Made by a program: the position numbers and the translations under genes | The notes under the pieces: generated by a model | Told to the model about the DNA's origin: nothing | The model's input: only the letters and a program-made list of their open reading frames with translations | The model's database searches: none | Part shown: piece after piece, positions 46,122 through 54,654 of the stretch | Layout: every line of letters starts with the position of its first letter | Numbering within the stretch: the first letter of the stretch is position 1 | Assembly (NCBI RefSeq): GCF_025947185.1 | Contig: NZ_CP110001.1 | Location: 1-64,000 of the forward strand | Source of the DNA: Flavobacterium sp. N2038 | GTDB lineage: Bacteria > Bacteroidota > Bacteroidia > Flavobacteriales > Flavobacteriaceae | DNA: 64,000 nt | Reading direction: 5' to 3'

Positions 46122-47123
46122 ATGAAATTATTGCGTTCTGCCCTTTTGCTTTTATTGCTATTGTGTACTTCGAATAACTTTGCACAAATCATACAAACTA
46201 CATTAGACCCAAATCAATTACCGGCACTACCATCGAACTGGGCCAAAAAAAATCAGTTAGGTTTTGACATTTCAGAGATTGCTTTCGTCAACTGGAGCGC
46301 GGGGGGAACAAGTTCTGTTTCTGGATTATTTAAGGGCGAATTCAATAGAACTTATCAAAAACAAAACCATAAATGGGTAAACGAACTTATCGTAAAATAT
46401 GGTTTAAATAAGCAAGACGGAATTGAATTGAGAAAAACAGATGATGCTTTTCAATTTAACTCAACTTATGGTTTTAGAAAAGATACCATATCAAACTGGT
46501 ACTATTCTGCTAAATTAAATTTCAACACACAATTTTCTGATGGTTATAATTATCCCAACAGAGACGTTGCTATTTCTAAACCGTTTGCCCCTGCTTATAT
46601 TTTCCTTGGAGCGGGAGCTGAGAACTCAAATAAACAAAAAAACAGAACCTTTTATTTCTCTCCAATTACGCTAAAAACAACTTTGGTTTTAGATCAGACT
46701 TTAGCCAATCAGGGTGCTTTTGGGGTTAGAAAAGCCGTTTATGAGACTGATCCTTTAGATCCTGCAAATAAAATTTTAGTTGAAGAAGGACAAAAAGTAA
46801 AAGCCGAATTTGGTATTCTTTTTACAGCATACACGAAAAGCGAAATTTATAAAAATGTTTTCTACGAAAACCGACTAAGTTTATATACCGATTATTTAAA
46901 CAAGTTTGGAAATGTCGACATTGATTATGACACCCGATTAGACCTTGTTGTTAATGCTTATGTAAAAGCAAATATTGGTGTACATTTAGTGTATGACGAC
47001 GATATTAAAACCAAAAAAGACGTAGTTGATCCTGTGTCAGGAGCAACGAGTCAGGTTAATGACGGACCAAGAATGCAGTTAAGACAAGTTTTGGGTGTAG
47101 GTCTTGTTTATGCTTTTCAATAA
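46122..47123 (+). CDS. DUF3078 domain protein, probable outer-membrane beta-barrel
   Basis: A 333-residue exported protein found in Bacteroidetes; its role is unknown. A signal peptide (MKLLRSALLLLLLLCTSNNF) precedes the family sequence WAKKNQLGFDISEIAFVNWS, AGGTSSVSGLFKGEF, and a series of alternating strands (WYYSAKLNFNTQFSDGYNYP, RTFYFSPITLKTTLVLDQ) ending in LRQVLGVGLVYAFQ with a terminal aromatic residue, as in barrels. It is convergent with dgt, 13 bases between the stops. Confidence 0.88.
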   Translation: MKLLRSALLLLLLLCTSNNFAQIIQTTLDPNQLPALPSNWAKKNQLGFDISEIAFVNWSAGGTSSVSGLFKGEFNRTYQKQNHKWVNELIVKYGLNKQDGIELRKTDDAFQFNSTYGFRKDTISNWYYSAKLNFNTQFSDGYNYPNRDVAISKPFAPAYIFLGAGAENSNKQKNRTFYFSPITLKTTLVLDQTLANQGAFGVRKAVYETDPLDPANKILVEEGQKVKAEFGILFTAYTKSEIYKNVFYENRLSLYTDYLNKFGNVDIDYDTRLDLVVNAYVKANIGVHLVYDDDIKTKKDVVDPVSGATSQVNDGPRMQLRQVLGVGLVYAFQ

Positions 47124-47136
47124 TAAATTTCCAGAA

Positions 47137-48483
47137 TTAATTGGTTTTTCTGCCATTAATGGTTTCAAATAATTCTAAGGCGTTTCCGTCTGTTAACAGC
47201 GAAACATAATGACAAATATGAAGCAAACGCTCATATAAATTCGTTTTTTCTAAATGATGTTTTTCCGGCAGCATTTTTAAAAGTAATTTATCATAGTTTG
47301 AGGCTGTCCCTTCATATTTGTTATTGAAAGCTGTTATAAATTTATCCAGTAAAGTCTGGATGATTTGATAACCAACGATTTCTTTCTCGATTACTTCACG
47401 ACTTTGATAGATTTTCTCAATACTTAAGTTGATAATATCATTCATCTGCGCTTTGTATTTGCTCTTGTCTGTTAAAGCAAAAGGAAATTTGCCCGCCATA
47501 ATTGCTTCTTCGTTTTCGATAAAAACATCTACAGCATCATTGATTAAAGAACCAATCGCAAGTGCACGCAAGTAGCTAATTCGGTCTTCTTTTGTTTCAA
47601 GTGTTTTATATTTTGCGACACCGATATTGTCTTTTACCAGTTTGATTAAATACTCTAAAGCATAATCTTCAGAAACTAATCCTAAATTGATTCCGTCTTC
47701 AAAATCGATAATGGTATAGCAAATATCATCTGCAGCTTCGACCAAATAAGCCAAAGGATGTCTTTCAAAACCAATATCTTCACCAGATTTATTGGCTATC
47801 ATTCCCATATCCTGAGCAACTTCTTCAAAAAAAGCTTTATCAGTCTGGAAGAAACCGTATTTTTTATCTGCAATATTATTTGTTGGCTTTTTAGGAAGGC
47901 TTTCTTTTGGATATTTCATGAAGGCTCCCAAAGTAGCATACGAAATTCTAAGTCCGCCTTCGATTCCCGGACGACTTGCCGTTAGTACCGAAAATCCATT
48001 GGCATTTCCCTCAAAATCAATCAAATCTTGCCATTCTTTGGCCGTTAGCTTATCTTTAAATTTGGCTCCGTTCCCGATAGAAAAATATTCTCCAATCGCT
48101 TTTTCGCCAGAATGTCCAAAAGGTGGATTCCCAATATCGTGTGCCAATGAAGCCGCAGCCACAATAGCCCCAAAATCATTCATATGATAACCATGAACTT
48201 CTTTTAGATAAGGATATTTTTCAATAATCTTTTTTCCAACCAAACGTCCAAGCGAACGTCCTACAACCGAAACTTCCAGACTATGTGTTAAACGTGTATG
48301 CACAAAATCTGTTTTAGACAGTGGAATAACCTGGGTTTTATCTTGTAAACTTCTAAAAGCAGCAGAAAATATAATTCGGTCATAATCGACTTCAAAACCT
48401 AAACGGGTGTCATCTTGTTCTACACGTAATCTTTTGCTTGTATCTCCCTGACGTTTTAATGATAAAAGTTGTTCCCAGTTCAT
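47137..48483 (-). CDS. dgt: Deoxyguanosinetriphosphate triphosphohydrolase (dGTPase)
   Basis: An HD-domain enzyme that hydrolyses dGTP (and related dNTPs) to the nucleoside and triphosphate. The 448 residues show RLTHSLEVSVVGRSLG, the HD motif SLAHDIGNPPFGHSGEKAI, YLVEAADDICYTIIDFEDG with the later Asp ligand, and the N-terminal GFEVDYDRIIFSAAFRSLQDKTQV in short pieces. The N-terminal segment DTSKRLRVEQDDTRLGFEVD fits the group. The upstream DNA contains a short tandem repeat tract. Confidence 0.93.
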   Translation of the reverse strand: MNWEQLLSLKRQGDTSKRLRVEQDDTRLGFEVDYDRIIFSAAFRSLQDKTQVIPLSKTDFVHTRLTHSLEVSVVGRSLGRLVGKKIIEKYPYLKEVHGYHMNDFGAIVAAASLAHDIGNPPFGHSGEKAIGEYFSIGNGAKFKDKLTAKEWQDLIDFEGNANGFSVLTASRPGIEGGLRISYATLGAFMKYPKESLPKKPTNNIADKKYGFFQTDKAFFEEVAQDMGMIANKSGEDIGFERHPLAYLVEAADDICYTIIDFEDGINLGLVSEDYALEYLIKLVKDNIGVAKYKTLETKEDRISYLRALAIGSLINDAVDVFIENEEAIMAGKFPFALTDKSKYKAQMNDIINLSIEKIYQSREVIEKEIVGYQIIQTLLDKFITAFNNKYEGTASNYDKLLLKMLPEKHHLEKTNLYERLLHICHYVSLLTDGNALELFETINGRKTN

Positions 48484-48490
48484 TTTTATA

Positions 48491-48521
48491 TTTTAGATTT
48501 CTGATTTTAGATTCTAGATTT
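48491..48521. repeat. Tandem 7-bp repeat upstream of dgt
   Basis: Four to five degenerate heptamers TTTTAGA, TTTCTGA, TTTTAGA, TTCTAGA follow one another. The same heptamer type occurs at 29994-30027 before rng. Confidence 0.6.
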
Positions 48522-48626
48522 TCATCTAAACGTCAAAAATACGTTTTATTTTAGGATAATATTGAATAAAAATAGGCCGCAGATGACATTAAATATTTTT
48601 GTTCGTTACAAATTATAATCTGTTTA

Positions 48627-49088
48627 TTAAAACTCCAAAGCAGTACTGTGCTTGATTTCTCCCATTACAAAAATACTATTTGTATTACCAATGTTTTCTA
48701 TGGTTGACAGCTTATTCATAACAAAATCCTGATAACTAGCCATATCCTTTACTAAAATCTTCAGCATAAAATCATAATCGCCCGCAATGTTGTAGCATTC
48801 TATAATTTCAGGAAGTGCTACAATGTCTTTTACAAAATTACTTCCTACATTTTTTGCATGTTCTTTTAGACGTACATTACAGAAAACTGTCATACCACGA
48901 TTCATTTTATTCTTATCCAGAAGAGCCACATATTTTGTAATGTAACCATCTCTTTCCAGCCTTTTAATTCGTTCATAAACGGGAGTAACTGTCAGAAATA
49001 ATTTACTGGCAAGGTCTTTTGTGTTGATATTTGAGTTTTCCTGAAGGTGTTTCAGGATCAATAAATCTGTTTTATCTAGGTTTTCCAT
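48627..49088 (-). CDS. Lrp/AsnC family transcriptional regulator
   Basis: A 153-residue DNA-binding regulator that senses amino acids. I start it at 49088 (MENLDKTDLLILKHLQENSN); the longer reading upstream has no family similarity. The winged helix-turn-helix (NTKDLASKLFLTVTPVYERI, KRLERDGYITKYVALLDK) is followed by the RAM/AsnC ligand domain (IPECYNIAGDYDFMLKILV-type sequence, here IIECYNIAGDYDFMLKILVK) and NTNSIFVMGEIKHSTALEF. It is divergent from metE with 157 bases between starts, so metE and its own gene are likely targets. Confidence 0.92.
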   Translation of the reverse strand: MENLDKTDLLILKHLQENSNINTKDLASKLFLTVTPVYERIKRLERDGYITKYVALLDKNKMNRGMTVFCNVRLKEHAKNVGSNFVKDIVALPEIIECYNIAGDYDFMLKILVKDMASYQDFVMNKLSTIENIGNTNSIFVMGEIKHSTALEF

Positions 49089-49211
49089 AGTTTTTTTTAC
49101 GGCTAAAGTTCCACTAAAAAGGTTTTCACAGTAATAAAATCTTTTAAAAATACATTTAAAAACACATTTTACTGAAATAAAACTCAAATATAAGTTATAA
49201 AAACCAAGAAC

Positions 49212-49238
49212 GTAAATTTGTTCAGTAAAAAATACTGA
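49212..49238 (+). promoter_or_regulatory. metE promoter with adjoining palindrome, candidate Lrp operator
   Basis: TAAATTTG at 49212-49219 fits the minus-7 element. Directly after it, TTCAGTA at 49220-49226 faces TACTGAA at 49232-49238 with a five-A spacer, a perfect 7-bp inverted repeat. A further half-site TTTTACTGAA lies near 49167-49176. A bound regulator here would block metE transcription start. Confidence 0.55.
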
Positions 49239-49245
49239 ATCAAAA

Positions 49246-51567
49246 ATGAAAACAAACAACTTAGGCTATCCAAGAATAGGCAGCAACAGAGAACTCAAAA
49301 AAGCAAGTGAGCTTTACTGGGCAGGACAAATTTCGGCAGACGAACTTATCGCAACCGGAAAAGACATTCGCAGCAAAAACTGGCATTTACAATCGGCGGC
49401 CGGAATAGATTTAATTCCGTCTAATGATTTTTCTTTTTACGATCAGGTTCTCGATTTGACTCTGGCTGTTGGAGCAATTCCGGCACGCTATCACGAACTG
49501 GCAAAAAGCAACTCTTCTCTGGACTTGTATTTTGCTATGGCGAGAGGTTCTCAAAAAGAAGGTCAGGATGTTGTTGCCATGGAAATGACAAAGTGGTTTG
49601 ATACGAACTATCATTATATTGTGCCTGAATTTACCAAGAATCAAAAATTTGAATTGTTTTCAGAAAAAATAATCCACGAATTTAAAGAGGCAAACGCTTT
49701 AGGAATAAAAACAAAACCGGTTCTAATTGGGCCTGTTTCTTATTTATTATTGGGAAAAGAAAAAGAAGAAGGTTTTCACCGAATTGACCTTATTGATGCT
49801 ATACTTCCTGTATATTTTGAAATTTTCGAAAAACTTCAGGCCGAAAATGCTGAATACATTCAATTAGACGAGCCATTTTTAGCGCTAAATTTAACTGATA
49901 AAGAAAGAAAAACGTATACTGAGGTATACAACGAAATCAACATTCGTTTTCCGAAACTTAAAATTGTTTTAGCGAACTATTTTGATTGTTTTGGAGAAAA
50001 TTTAGAAACTGCTTTGGCGCTTCCGGTTGATACATTTCATTTAGATTTAGTTCGTTGTCCTTTACAATTAGATGATATTTTAGACTCTGGAAAATTAGCT
50101 TCAAACGTAAATCTTTCTCTAGGAGTTGTTGACGGCAGAAATATCTGGAAAAACGATTTCAAACCATCTTTAGAATTAATCAAAAAAGCTGTCGATGCTT
50201 TAGGTGCAGACAGAATTTTAATAGCTCCGTCTTGTTCTTTAATTCACAGTCCGTGTGATTTAGACTTAGAAACAAACGATCAGACTCTTACTCCGGAGAT
50301 TAAACAATGGCTTGCTTTTGCTAAACAAAAAATCAATGAAGTCGTACTTTTAAAACAATTTGCCTCAAACGAAATTGACGTAAAAAACTCTGTTGATTAC
50401 GAAAGAAATAGCATTGCAAATAACAATCGTAAAACTTCAAAATTAATTCATAATAACGAAGTAAAAGCGCGGGTTTCGGGAATTACAACTTCTGATGATA
50501 AACGCAAAAGTGCATTTGCAACAAGAAGAAAAAGTCAGATTGAAGCTTTAAATCTGCCCCTTTTTCCAACTACAACCATTGGATCTTTCCCCCAAACTGC
50601 TGAAGTAAGAAGCTGGAGAGCAAAATTCAAAAAAGGCGAATTAACAACTGAGGAATACCATAATTTAATCGAAAAAGAAACTGAAGCTACCATTCGTTTT
50701 CAGGAAGAAACCGGAATTGACGTTCTGGTTCACGGAGAATTTGAACGTAACGATATGGTGGAATATTTCGGTGAGCAATTGGCCGGATTTACGTTTACCA
50801 AAAACGGCTGGGTACAGAGTTACGGAAGCCGCTGTGTGAAACCTCCGGTTATTTACGGAGACGTTTCCCGTCCTAAACCTATGACAGTAAAATGGTCTGA
50901 ATATGCGCAGTCTTTAACTCCAAAATGGGTAAAAGGAATGCTTACGGGACCTGTAACTATTTTGCAATGGTCATTTGTTCGTAACGATCAGCCTCGTTCC
51001 GAAACTTGTACGCAAATCGCTTTAGCTATTCGTGATGAAGTTGTAGATCTTGAAAAAGCCGGAATCAAAATTATCCAAATTGATGAACCTGCAATTCGTG
51101 AAGGTCTGCCTTTGAGAAAAGAAGAATGGGCAAACTATTTAGACTGGGCTGTAAAAGCATTCCGTATTTCAGCAAGTGGTGTTAATGACGATACACAAAT
51201 TCATACGCATATGTGTTACAGCGAATTTAACGATATCATTCAAAACATTGCCGACATGGATGCTGATGTTATTACAATTGAATGCTCCCGTTCGCAAATG
51301 GAACTTCTGGATGCATTTGCCAATTTCAAATATCCAAACGAGATTGGCCCCGGAGTTTACGATATTCACTCACCACGTGTACCATCAAGCACAGAAATGG
51401 TTCGTTTGTTAGAAAAAGCAGCTGCGGTTATTCCCGTAGATCAACTTTGGGTAAATCCGGATTGCGGTTTAAAAACACGTCATTGGGATGAAACCAAAAA
51501 AGCATTGATCGAGATGGTGGCAGCCGCTCAGGAAATGAGAGCAGCAGTTGAAAATCCTGTGACTTAA
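49246..51567 (+). CDS. metE: Cobalamin-independent methionine synthase MetE
   Basis: MetE transfers a methyl group from 5-methyltetrahydropteroyl-triglutamate to homocysteine, the last step of methionine synthesis. The 773 residues fit the family. It begins MKTNNLGYPRIGSNRELKKA. The zinc ligands are kept: His655 and Cys657 in HTHMCYSEF, Glu679 in TIECSRSQMELL and Cys740 in VNPDCGLKTRHW. The pterin/homocysteine region TTIGSFPQTAEVRSWRAKFK is present near residue 442. A divergent Lrp-type regulator and a promoter palindrome point to amino-acid-dependent control. No SAM riboswitch-like leader was seen; the leader is too short. Confidence 0.96.
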   Translation: MKTNNLGYPRIGSNRELKKASELYWAGQISADELIATGKDIRSKNWHLQSAAGIDLIPSNDFSFYDQVLDLTLAVGAIPARYHELAKSNSSLDLYFAMARGSQKEGQDVVAMEMTKWFDTNYHYIVPEFTKNQKFELFSEKIIHEFKEANALGIKTKPVLIGPVSYLLLGKEKEEGFHRIDLIDAILPVYFEIFEKLQAENAEYIQLDEPFLALNLTDKERKTYTEVYNEINIRFPKLKIVLANYFDCFGENLETALALPVDTFHLDLVRCPLQLDDILDSGKLASNVNLSLGVVDGRNIWKNDFKPSLELIKKAVDALGADRILIAPSCSLIHSPCDLDLETNDQTLTPEIKQWLAFAKQKINEVVLLKQFASNEIDVKNSVDYERNSIANNNRKTSKLIHNNEVKARVSGITTSDDKRKSAFATRRKSQIEALNLPLFPTTTIGSFPQTAEVRSWRAKFKKGELTTEEYHNLIEKETEATIRFQEETGIDVLVHGEFERNDMVEYFGEQLAGFTFTKNGWVQSYGSRCVKPPVIYGDVSRPKPMTVKWSEYAQSLTPKWVKGMLTGPVTILQWSFVRNDQPRSETCTQIALAIRDEVVDLEKAGIKIIQIDEPAIREGLPLRKEEWANYLDWAVKAFRISASGVNDDTQIHTHMCYSEFNDIIQNIADMDADVITIECSRSQMELLDAFANFKYPNEIGPGVYDIHSPRVPSSTEMVRLLEKAAAVIPVDQLWVNPDCGLKTRHWDETKKALIEMVAAAQEMRAAVENPVT

Positions 51568-51689
51568 TACCTTTAAATAGTTTTTGTTTTTTATGCCAGC
51601 AAGTGAGGCCGAATTTAGTTATGATTCGTTTCGGCTTCATTTTGTTGGTATTTATTTATTTTTTTAGAAGCAGGACATCTTCGCATTCA

Positions 51690-51775
51690 AAACAACGTTC
51701 GGTCCCGCTATTCACTATATCTTTTGTGTTGAACCCCAACACAAAAGGATGCCGTTCCTATCAGGGCTAAGCTGT
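51690..51775. repeat. Hairpin-centred intergenic element
   Basis: A perfect 11-bp stem pairs CTTTTGTGTTG (51721-51731) with CAACACAAAAG (51737-51747) around AACCC. The flanks are unusual for this genome: CGGTCCCGCTATTCACTATA on the left and GATGCCGTTCCTATCAGGGC on the right, where CCC and GGG blocks can also pair. It lies between metE and the terminator of a convergent gene. Only one copy is in the window. No ORF lies in 51568-51859. Confidence 0.5.
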
Positions 51776-51805
51776 AAATTTTAGTTTTCAGAAGAACTTT
51801 TACAA

Positions 51806-51838
51806 ACAAAAAAAAAACGCTCTAAATAGAGCGTTTTT
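51806..51838 (-). terminator. Terminator after beta-barrel protein 1
   Basis: AAAAACGCTCT at 51813-51823 pairs with AGAGCGTTTTT at 51828-51838, with a long T tail on the minus strand. Confidence 0.85.
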
Positions 51839-51859
51839 CTATTTCCATAAAACCTAAAA

Positions 51860-52441
51860 CTAGAAGTTTTTAGAAATTCCTATGTTTACTGTTTTTCCAA
51901 AATTGACGAAAAATTTACTATAATCAGCATCATCCTTATCGTAACTTAACGTTTCATATCCTAAACCACCTATACTGAAGTTTAACCCAAAACCTTTCTT
52001 CATATTAATAAAAAGAGCTGGAGTTAAACCTGTATAAAAGCCGTTGGCTTTATTATCTGAAATAAGTGAGCCATTTTCGTAATTTTTGATTTTTTGATTT
52101 TGATACCCGGCTCCTAAATCAGCAAAAACAGAAAAAGTTTCGCTCAACGGCATTGTATAGCGCACAAAAGCTCCTGCTTTAAAAGTATTGCTTTTACCTT
52201 CACCCTCTCCAAGATTAGTTTTTGAAGATTCTACCGAGAATTCGGCTCCAGCTGTCCAGTTATCATGAAATTGATATCCAACCTTTGGAGAAAACTCAAA
52301 AGTATTGTTTTTTGCAGAGGCAATTTCCCTGTCAATTTTTTCAGAAGTATAACCAATATTTCCTCCAACTAAAATTGTTCCCTTTTGGGCATTTGCAAAG
52401 CTAACCATAGCCAATGCAAGAATAAGTAGCATTTTTTTCAT
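51860..52441 (-). CDS. Outer-membrane beta-barrel protein, paralogue A
   Basis: A 193-residue protein with a signal peptide (MKKMLLILALAMVSFANAQ) and an eight-stranded barrel pattern: GTILVGGNIGYTSEKI, FEFSPKVGYQFHDNWTAGAE, FKAGAFVRYTMPLSETFSVF, GFYTGLTPALFINMKKGFGL and a terminal strand KTVNIGISKNF ending in Phe. This is the OmpA/OmpX-like porin-family form common in Flavobacterium. No ligand can be inferred. Its neighbour at 52636 is a clear paralogue, so the two came from a tandem duplication. Each has its own terminator. Confidence 0.88.
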   Translation of the reverse strand: MKKMLLILALAMVSFANAQKGTILVGGNIGYTSEKIDREIASAKNNTFEFSPKVGYQFHDNWTAGAEFSVESSKTNLGEGEGKSNTFKAGAFVRYTMPLSETFSVFADLGAGYQNQKIKNYENGSLISDNKANGFYTGLTPALFINMKKGFGLNFSIGGLGYETLSYDKDDADYSKFFVNFGKTVNIGISKNF

Positions 52442-52586
52442 ATGTGATAATTTATTAAGATTTCACATACAACAAACAATTAAAATACCAATATAGAATC
52501 GTAGTTATTTTCTTAACGATTAATTAAAAACAACTCAATTTAAATAGGTTAAAAATTAAAATAAGAATAAGAAATAGTTATAAAAA

Positions 52587-52610
52587 AAAGCGCCCCATTT
52601 GGAGCGCTTT
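52587..52610 (-). terminator. Terminator after beta-barrel protein 2
   Basis: AAAGCGCCCC at 52587-52596 pairs with GGAGCGCTTT at 52601-52610 with one mismatch. The minus-strand tail is T-rich. Confidence 0.75.
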
Positions 52611-52635
52611 CTGAAATTGAATATTTAACTTAAGA

Positions 52636-53214
52636 TTAGAAGTTTTTAGAAACTCCAATGTTAAATGCTTTACCAAAATTAAAATCAAAGTTTTTGTATT
52701 CTGGTCCATTATTTTCGTAGCTGATAGTGTTGTATCCTAAACCACCAATGTTAAAGTTTAAACCAAAACCTTTTTTCATATCAATGAAAAGAGCTGGAGT
52801 TACACCAATATACATACCATCACCTTTTGCAGTTGTAGTAATTGGTCCTGCATAAGTTTTGTTTTTCTCACTTTGAAAACCAGTTCCTAACTCAGCAAAG
52901 AAAGCAAAAGTTTGGTTTAATGGCATTGTGTAACGTAAAAATGCACCTAATTTAGTAGTATTAAATCTCTCTTCGTTTGTTCCTTGTTTTACTTTTTCTG
53001 AACCAAAAGAAGCTTCACCTCCTACAGTCCAGTTTTCGTGAAATTGGTAACCTACTTTTGGAGAAAAGCTAAAATCGTTGTTTTTAACTTCATTGTTTCC
53101 AAGAGTTCTAGTGTTTGAAGTGTAACCAATACTTCCACCAACTAAAATTGTACCTTTTTGCGCGTTTGCAAAGCTTACTACAGCTAATGCAACCATAACT
53201 AACATTTTTTTCAT
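52636..53214 (-). CDS. Outer-membrane beta-barrel protein, paralogue B
   Basis: A 192-residue paralogue of the protein at 51860. It starts MKKMLVMVALAVVSFANAQK and repeats the same strand order: GTILVGGSIGYTSNTRTL, FSFSPKVGYQFHENWTVGGE, LGAFLRYTMPLNQTFAFFAE, GVTPALFIDMKKGFGLNFNI and KAFNIGVSKNF. The signal peptide and the barrel strands are nearly identical to the sister protein, while the loops differ, as expected for surface-exposed segments. Separate terminator and 194-base gap suggest separate transcription. Confidence 0.88.
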   Translation of the reverse strand: MKKMLVMVALAVVSFANAQKGTILVGGSIGYTSNTRTLGNNEVKNNDFSFSPKVGYQFHENWTVGGEASFGSEKVKQGTNEERFNTTKLGAFLRYTMPLNQTFAFFAELGTGFQSEKNKTYAGPITTTAKGDGMYIGVTPALFIDMKKGFGLNFNIGGLGYNTISYENNGPEYKNFDFNFGKAFNIGVSKNF

Positions 53215-53322
53215 TTGTATTATTTAAAATTTAATATCCCTTTAACAATAACGATGCCGATTTTAACATTAAAAATTAAATTGTTTCCGAAACAAAATTT
53301 AGCAATCGAGACTATTTCTGTT

Positions 53323-53330
53323 TATTTTTG
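53323..53330 (+). promoter_or_regulatory. Promoter minus-7 element for gldA
   Basis: TATTTTTG fits TAnnTTTG and lies 16 bases before the gldA ATG at 53347. The minus-33 part is unclear. Confidence 0.4.
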
Positions 53331-53346
53331 TGGCAAATAAAAAGTC

Positions 53347-54243
53347 ATGTCGATAGAAGTAAACAACATATCAAAAAGTTACGGAACTCAAAAAGCGCTA
53401 AACGAAATTTCATTTTCGATTCAGAAGGGAGAAATTGTTGGATTTCTGGGCCCAAATGGAGCAGGAAAATCTACTTTAATGAAAATTTTGACGACTTATT
53501 TATTAGCCGATGGCGGCTCAGCCCTTGTAAATGGTCACGATGTCATGACAGACACTAAAGCGGTACAACGCTCAATAGGATATTTACCAGAGCATAATCC
53601 GCTATATCTGGATTTGTATGTTCGTGAGTATTTGGCTTTTAATGCCGATGTTTATAAGGTTGAAAAATCAAGAATTGAAGAAGTAATTCAACTGACAGGA
53701 CTGACACCGGAAAGCCATAAAAAGATTGGGCAGCTCTCTAAAGGATACCGCCAGCGTGTTGGACTTGCCAATGCTTTATTGCATAATCCGGATGTTTTAA
53801 TTCTGGATGAGCCAACTACAGGTCTGGATCCGAATCAGTTAATGGAAATTAGAAATGTAATTAAAAATGTTGGAAAAAATAAAACTGTTTTTCTGTCAAC
53901 ACATATTATGCAGGAAGTCGAAGCAATTTGCGATCGTGTCATCATTATTGACAAAGGACAAATTGTAGCGGACAACAAATTAGACCATTTAGTTGCTGCA
54001 AATAAAGAACAAGTTATTGAGGTACAATTTGATTATCAGGTAGAAGAACAGCTTCTGTCCAAAATTGAAAATATTTCTACATACATCAACACGCATGACA
54101 TGACCTGGGAACTTACTTTTATTACCGAAAAAGACATGCGTCCGGCCATTTTTGATTTTGCCAATGAAAACGGATTGAAAACTTTGCAATTAAATCAGAA
54201 GAATAAAAACCTTGAAGCTGTATTTAGAGAAATTACGAAATAG
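53347..54243 (+). CDS. gldA: Gliding motility ABC transporter ATPase GldA
   Basis: GldA is the ATP-binding subunit that acts with GldF and GldG membrane subunits. The 298 residues carry Walker A (GPNGAGKST near residues 35-43), the signature LSKGYRQRVGLA, Walker B VLILDEPTTGLDP and the H-loop FLSTHIMQEVEAICD. The block YLPEHNPLYLDLYVREYLAF and length match GldA of Flavobacterium. As in that genus, gldFG are not adjacent. A generic ABC-2-type ATPase is the alternative, but the match to GldA is close over the whole length. A strong terminator follows. Confidence 0.88.
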   Translation: MSIEVNNISKSYGTQKALNEISFSIQKGEIVGFLGPNGAGKSTLMKILTTYLLADGGSALVNGHDVMTDTKAVQRSIGYLPEHNPLYLDLYVREYLAFNADVYKVEKSRIEEVIQLTGLTPESHKKIGQLSKGYRQRVGLANALLHNPDVLILDEPTTGLDPNQLMEIRNVIKNVGKNKTVFLSTHIMQEVEAICDRVIIIDKGQIVADNKLDHLVAANKEQVIEVQFDYQVEEQLLSKIENISTYINTHDMTWELTFITEKDMRPAIFDFANENGLKTLQLNQKNKNLEAVFREITK

Positions 54244-54295
54244 GCTTTCGCTTTTCGGTTTTCAGCCTCAGTTTTAATTCTATCCAAATTATATT

Positions 54296-54339
54296 AAATC
54301 CTGTTTATTCTTTACCAGAATAAACAGGATTTCTTTTTT
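54296..54339 (+). terminator. Terminator after gldA
   Basis: A perfect 16-bp stem, AAATCCTGTTTATTCT at 54296-54311 with 54317-54332, followed by TCTTTTTT. Confidence 0.9.
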
Positions 54340-54470
54340 AGTCTCTTTAGCTTATTACTTCTCTAAACAAAAGATCGTTTTTTGGCTAGTTTTAGCAACT
54401 CGTTATCAAACTATTGACATTTCATTGCAAAAAATTATTTATTTTTATTTAGACTTGATATAAATAGTAT

Positions 54471-54478
54471 TATATTTG
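54471..54478 (+). promoter_or_regulatory. Promoter minus-7 element for the 54507 small ORF and TonB receptor
   Basis: TATATTTG at 54471-54478 fits the minus-7 element. The small ORF begins 28 bases downstream and the receptor 176 bases downstream, so the receptor would have a long leader. Confidence 0.5.
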
Positions 54479-54506
54479 CTTCCTGAAACCCAATATTTAC
54501 TCGAAA

Positions 54507-54617
54507 ATGGAGTCATCAATTTTTTCTAAAATCAATTTTATCAATTCAGTTTTAAGCTCCATTGAAAATATTCAAAAGAAAATTTCAGATAAAATGGAGC
54601 AAATCATCCTGCAGTAA
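54507..54617 (+). CDS. Possible 36-residue leader peptide
   Basis: A small frame from ATG 54507 to TAA 54615-54617, encoding a 36-residue amphipathic peptide that starts MESSIFSKINFINSVLSSIE and ends KMEQIILQ. It sits between a good promoter element and the start of the TonB-dependent receptor, 37 bases before it. The alternating hydrophobic and charged pattern would fit a helix. It could be a leader peptide, a small protein or chance; nothing in the sequence proves translation. Confidence 0.35.
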   Translation: MESSIFSKINFINSVLSSIENIQKKISDKMEQIILQ

Positions 54618-54654
54618 TAAAAAGCCAGTTATTATAATAAAAGCCAAATACCAC

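Noticed and set aside
49100..49245. SAM or cobalamin riboswitch upstream of metE
   Set aside because: The leader after the minus-7 element is under 30 bases and no conserved aptamer pattern is seen; a regulator-bound palindrome explains the region better.
49089..49259. N-terminal extension of the Lrp regulator
   Set aside because: The extra 57 residues are hydrophobic, unlike the family, and would overlap the start of metE; the ATG at 49088 begins the canonical helix-turn-helix domain.
53347..54243. Calling the ABC ATPase a drug or antibiotic exporter
   Set aside because: Sequence and length fit GldA, and the genome has other gliding genes nearby; no permease is adjacent to support an exporter.
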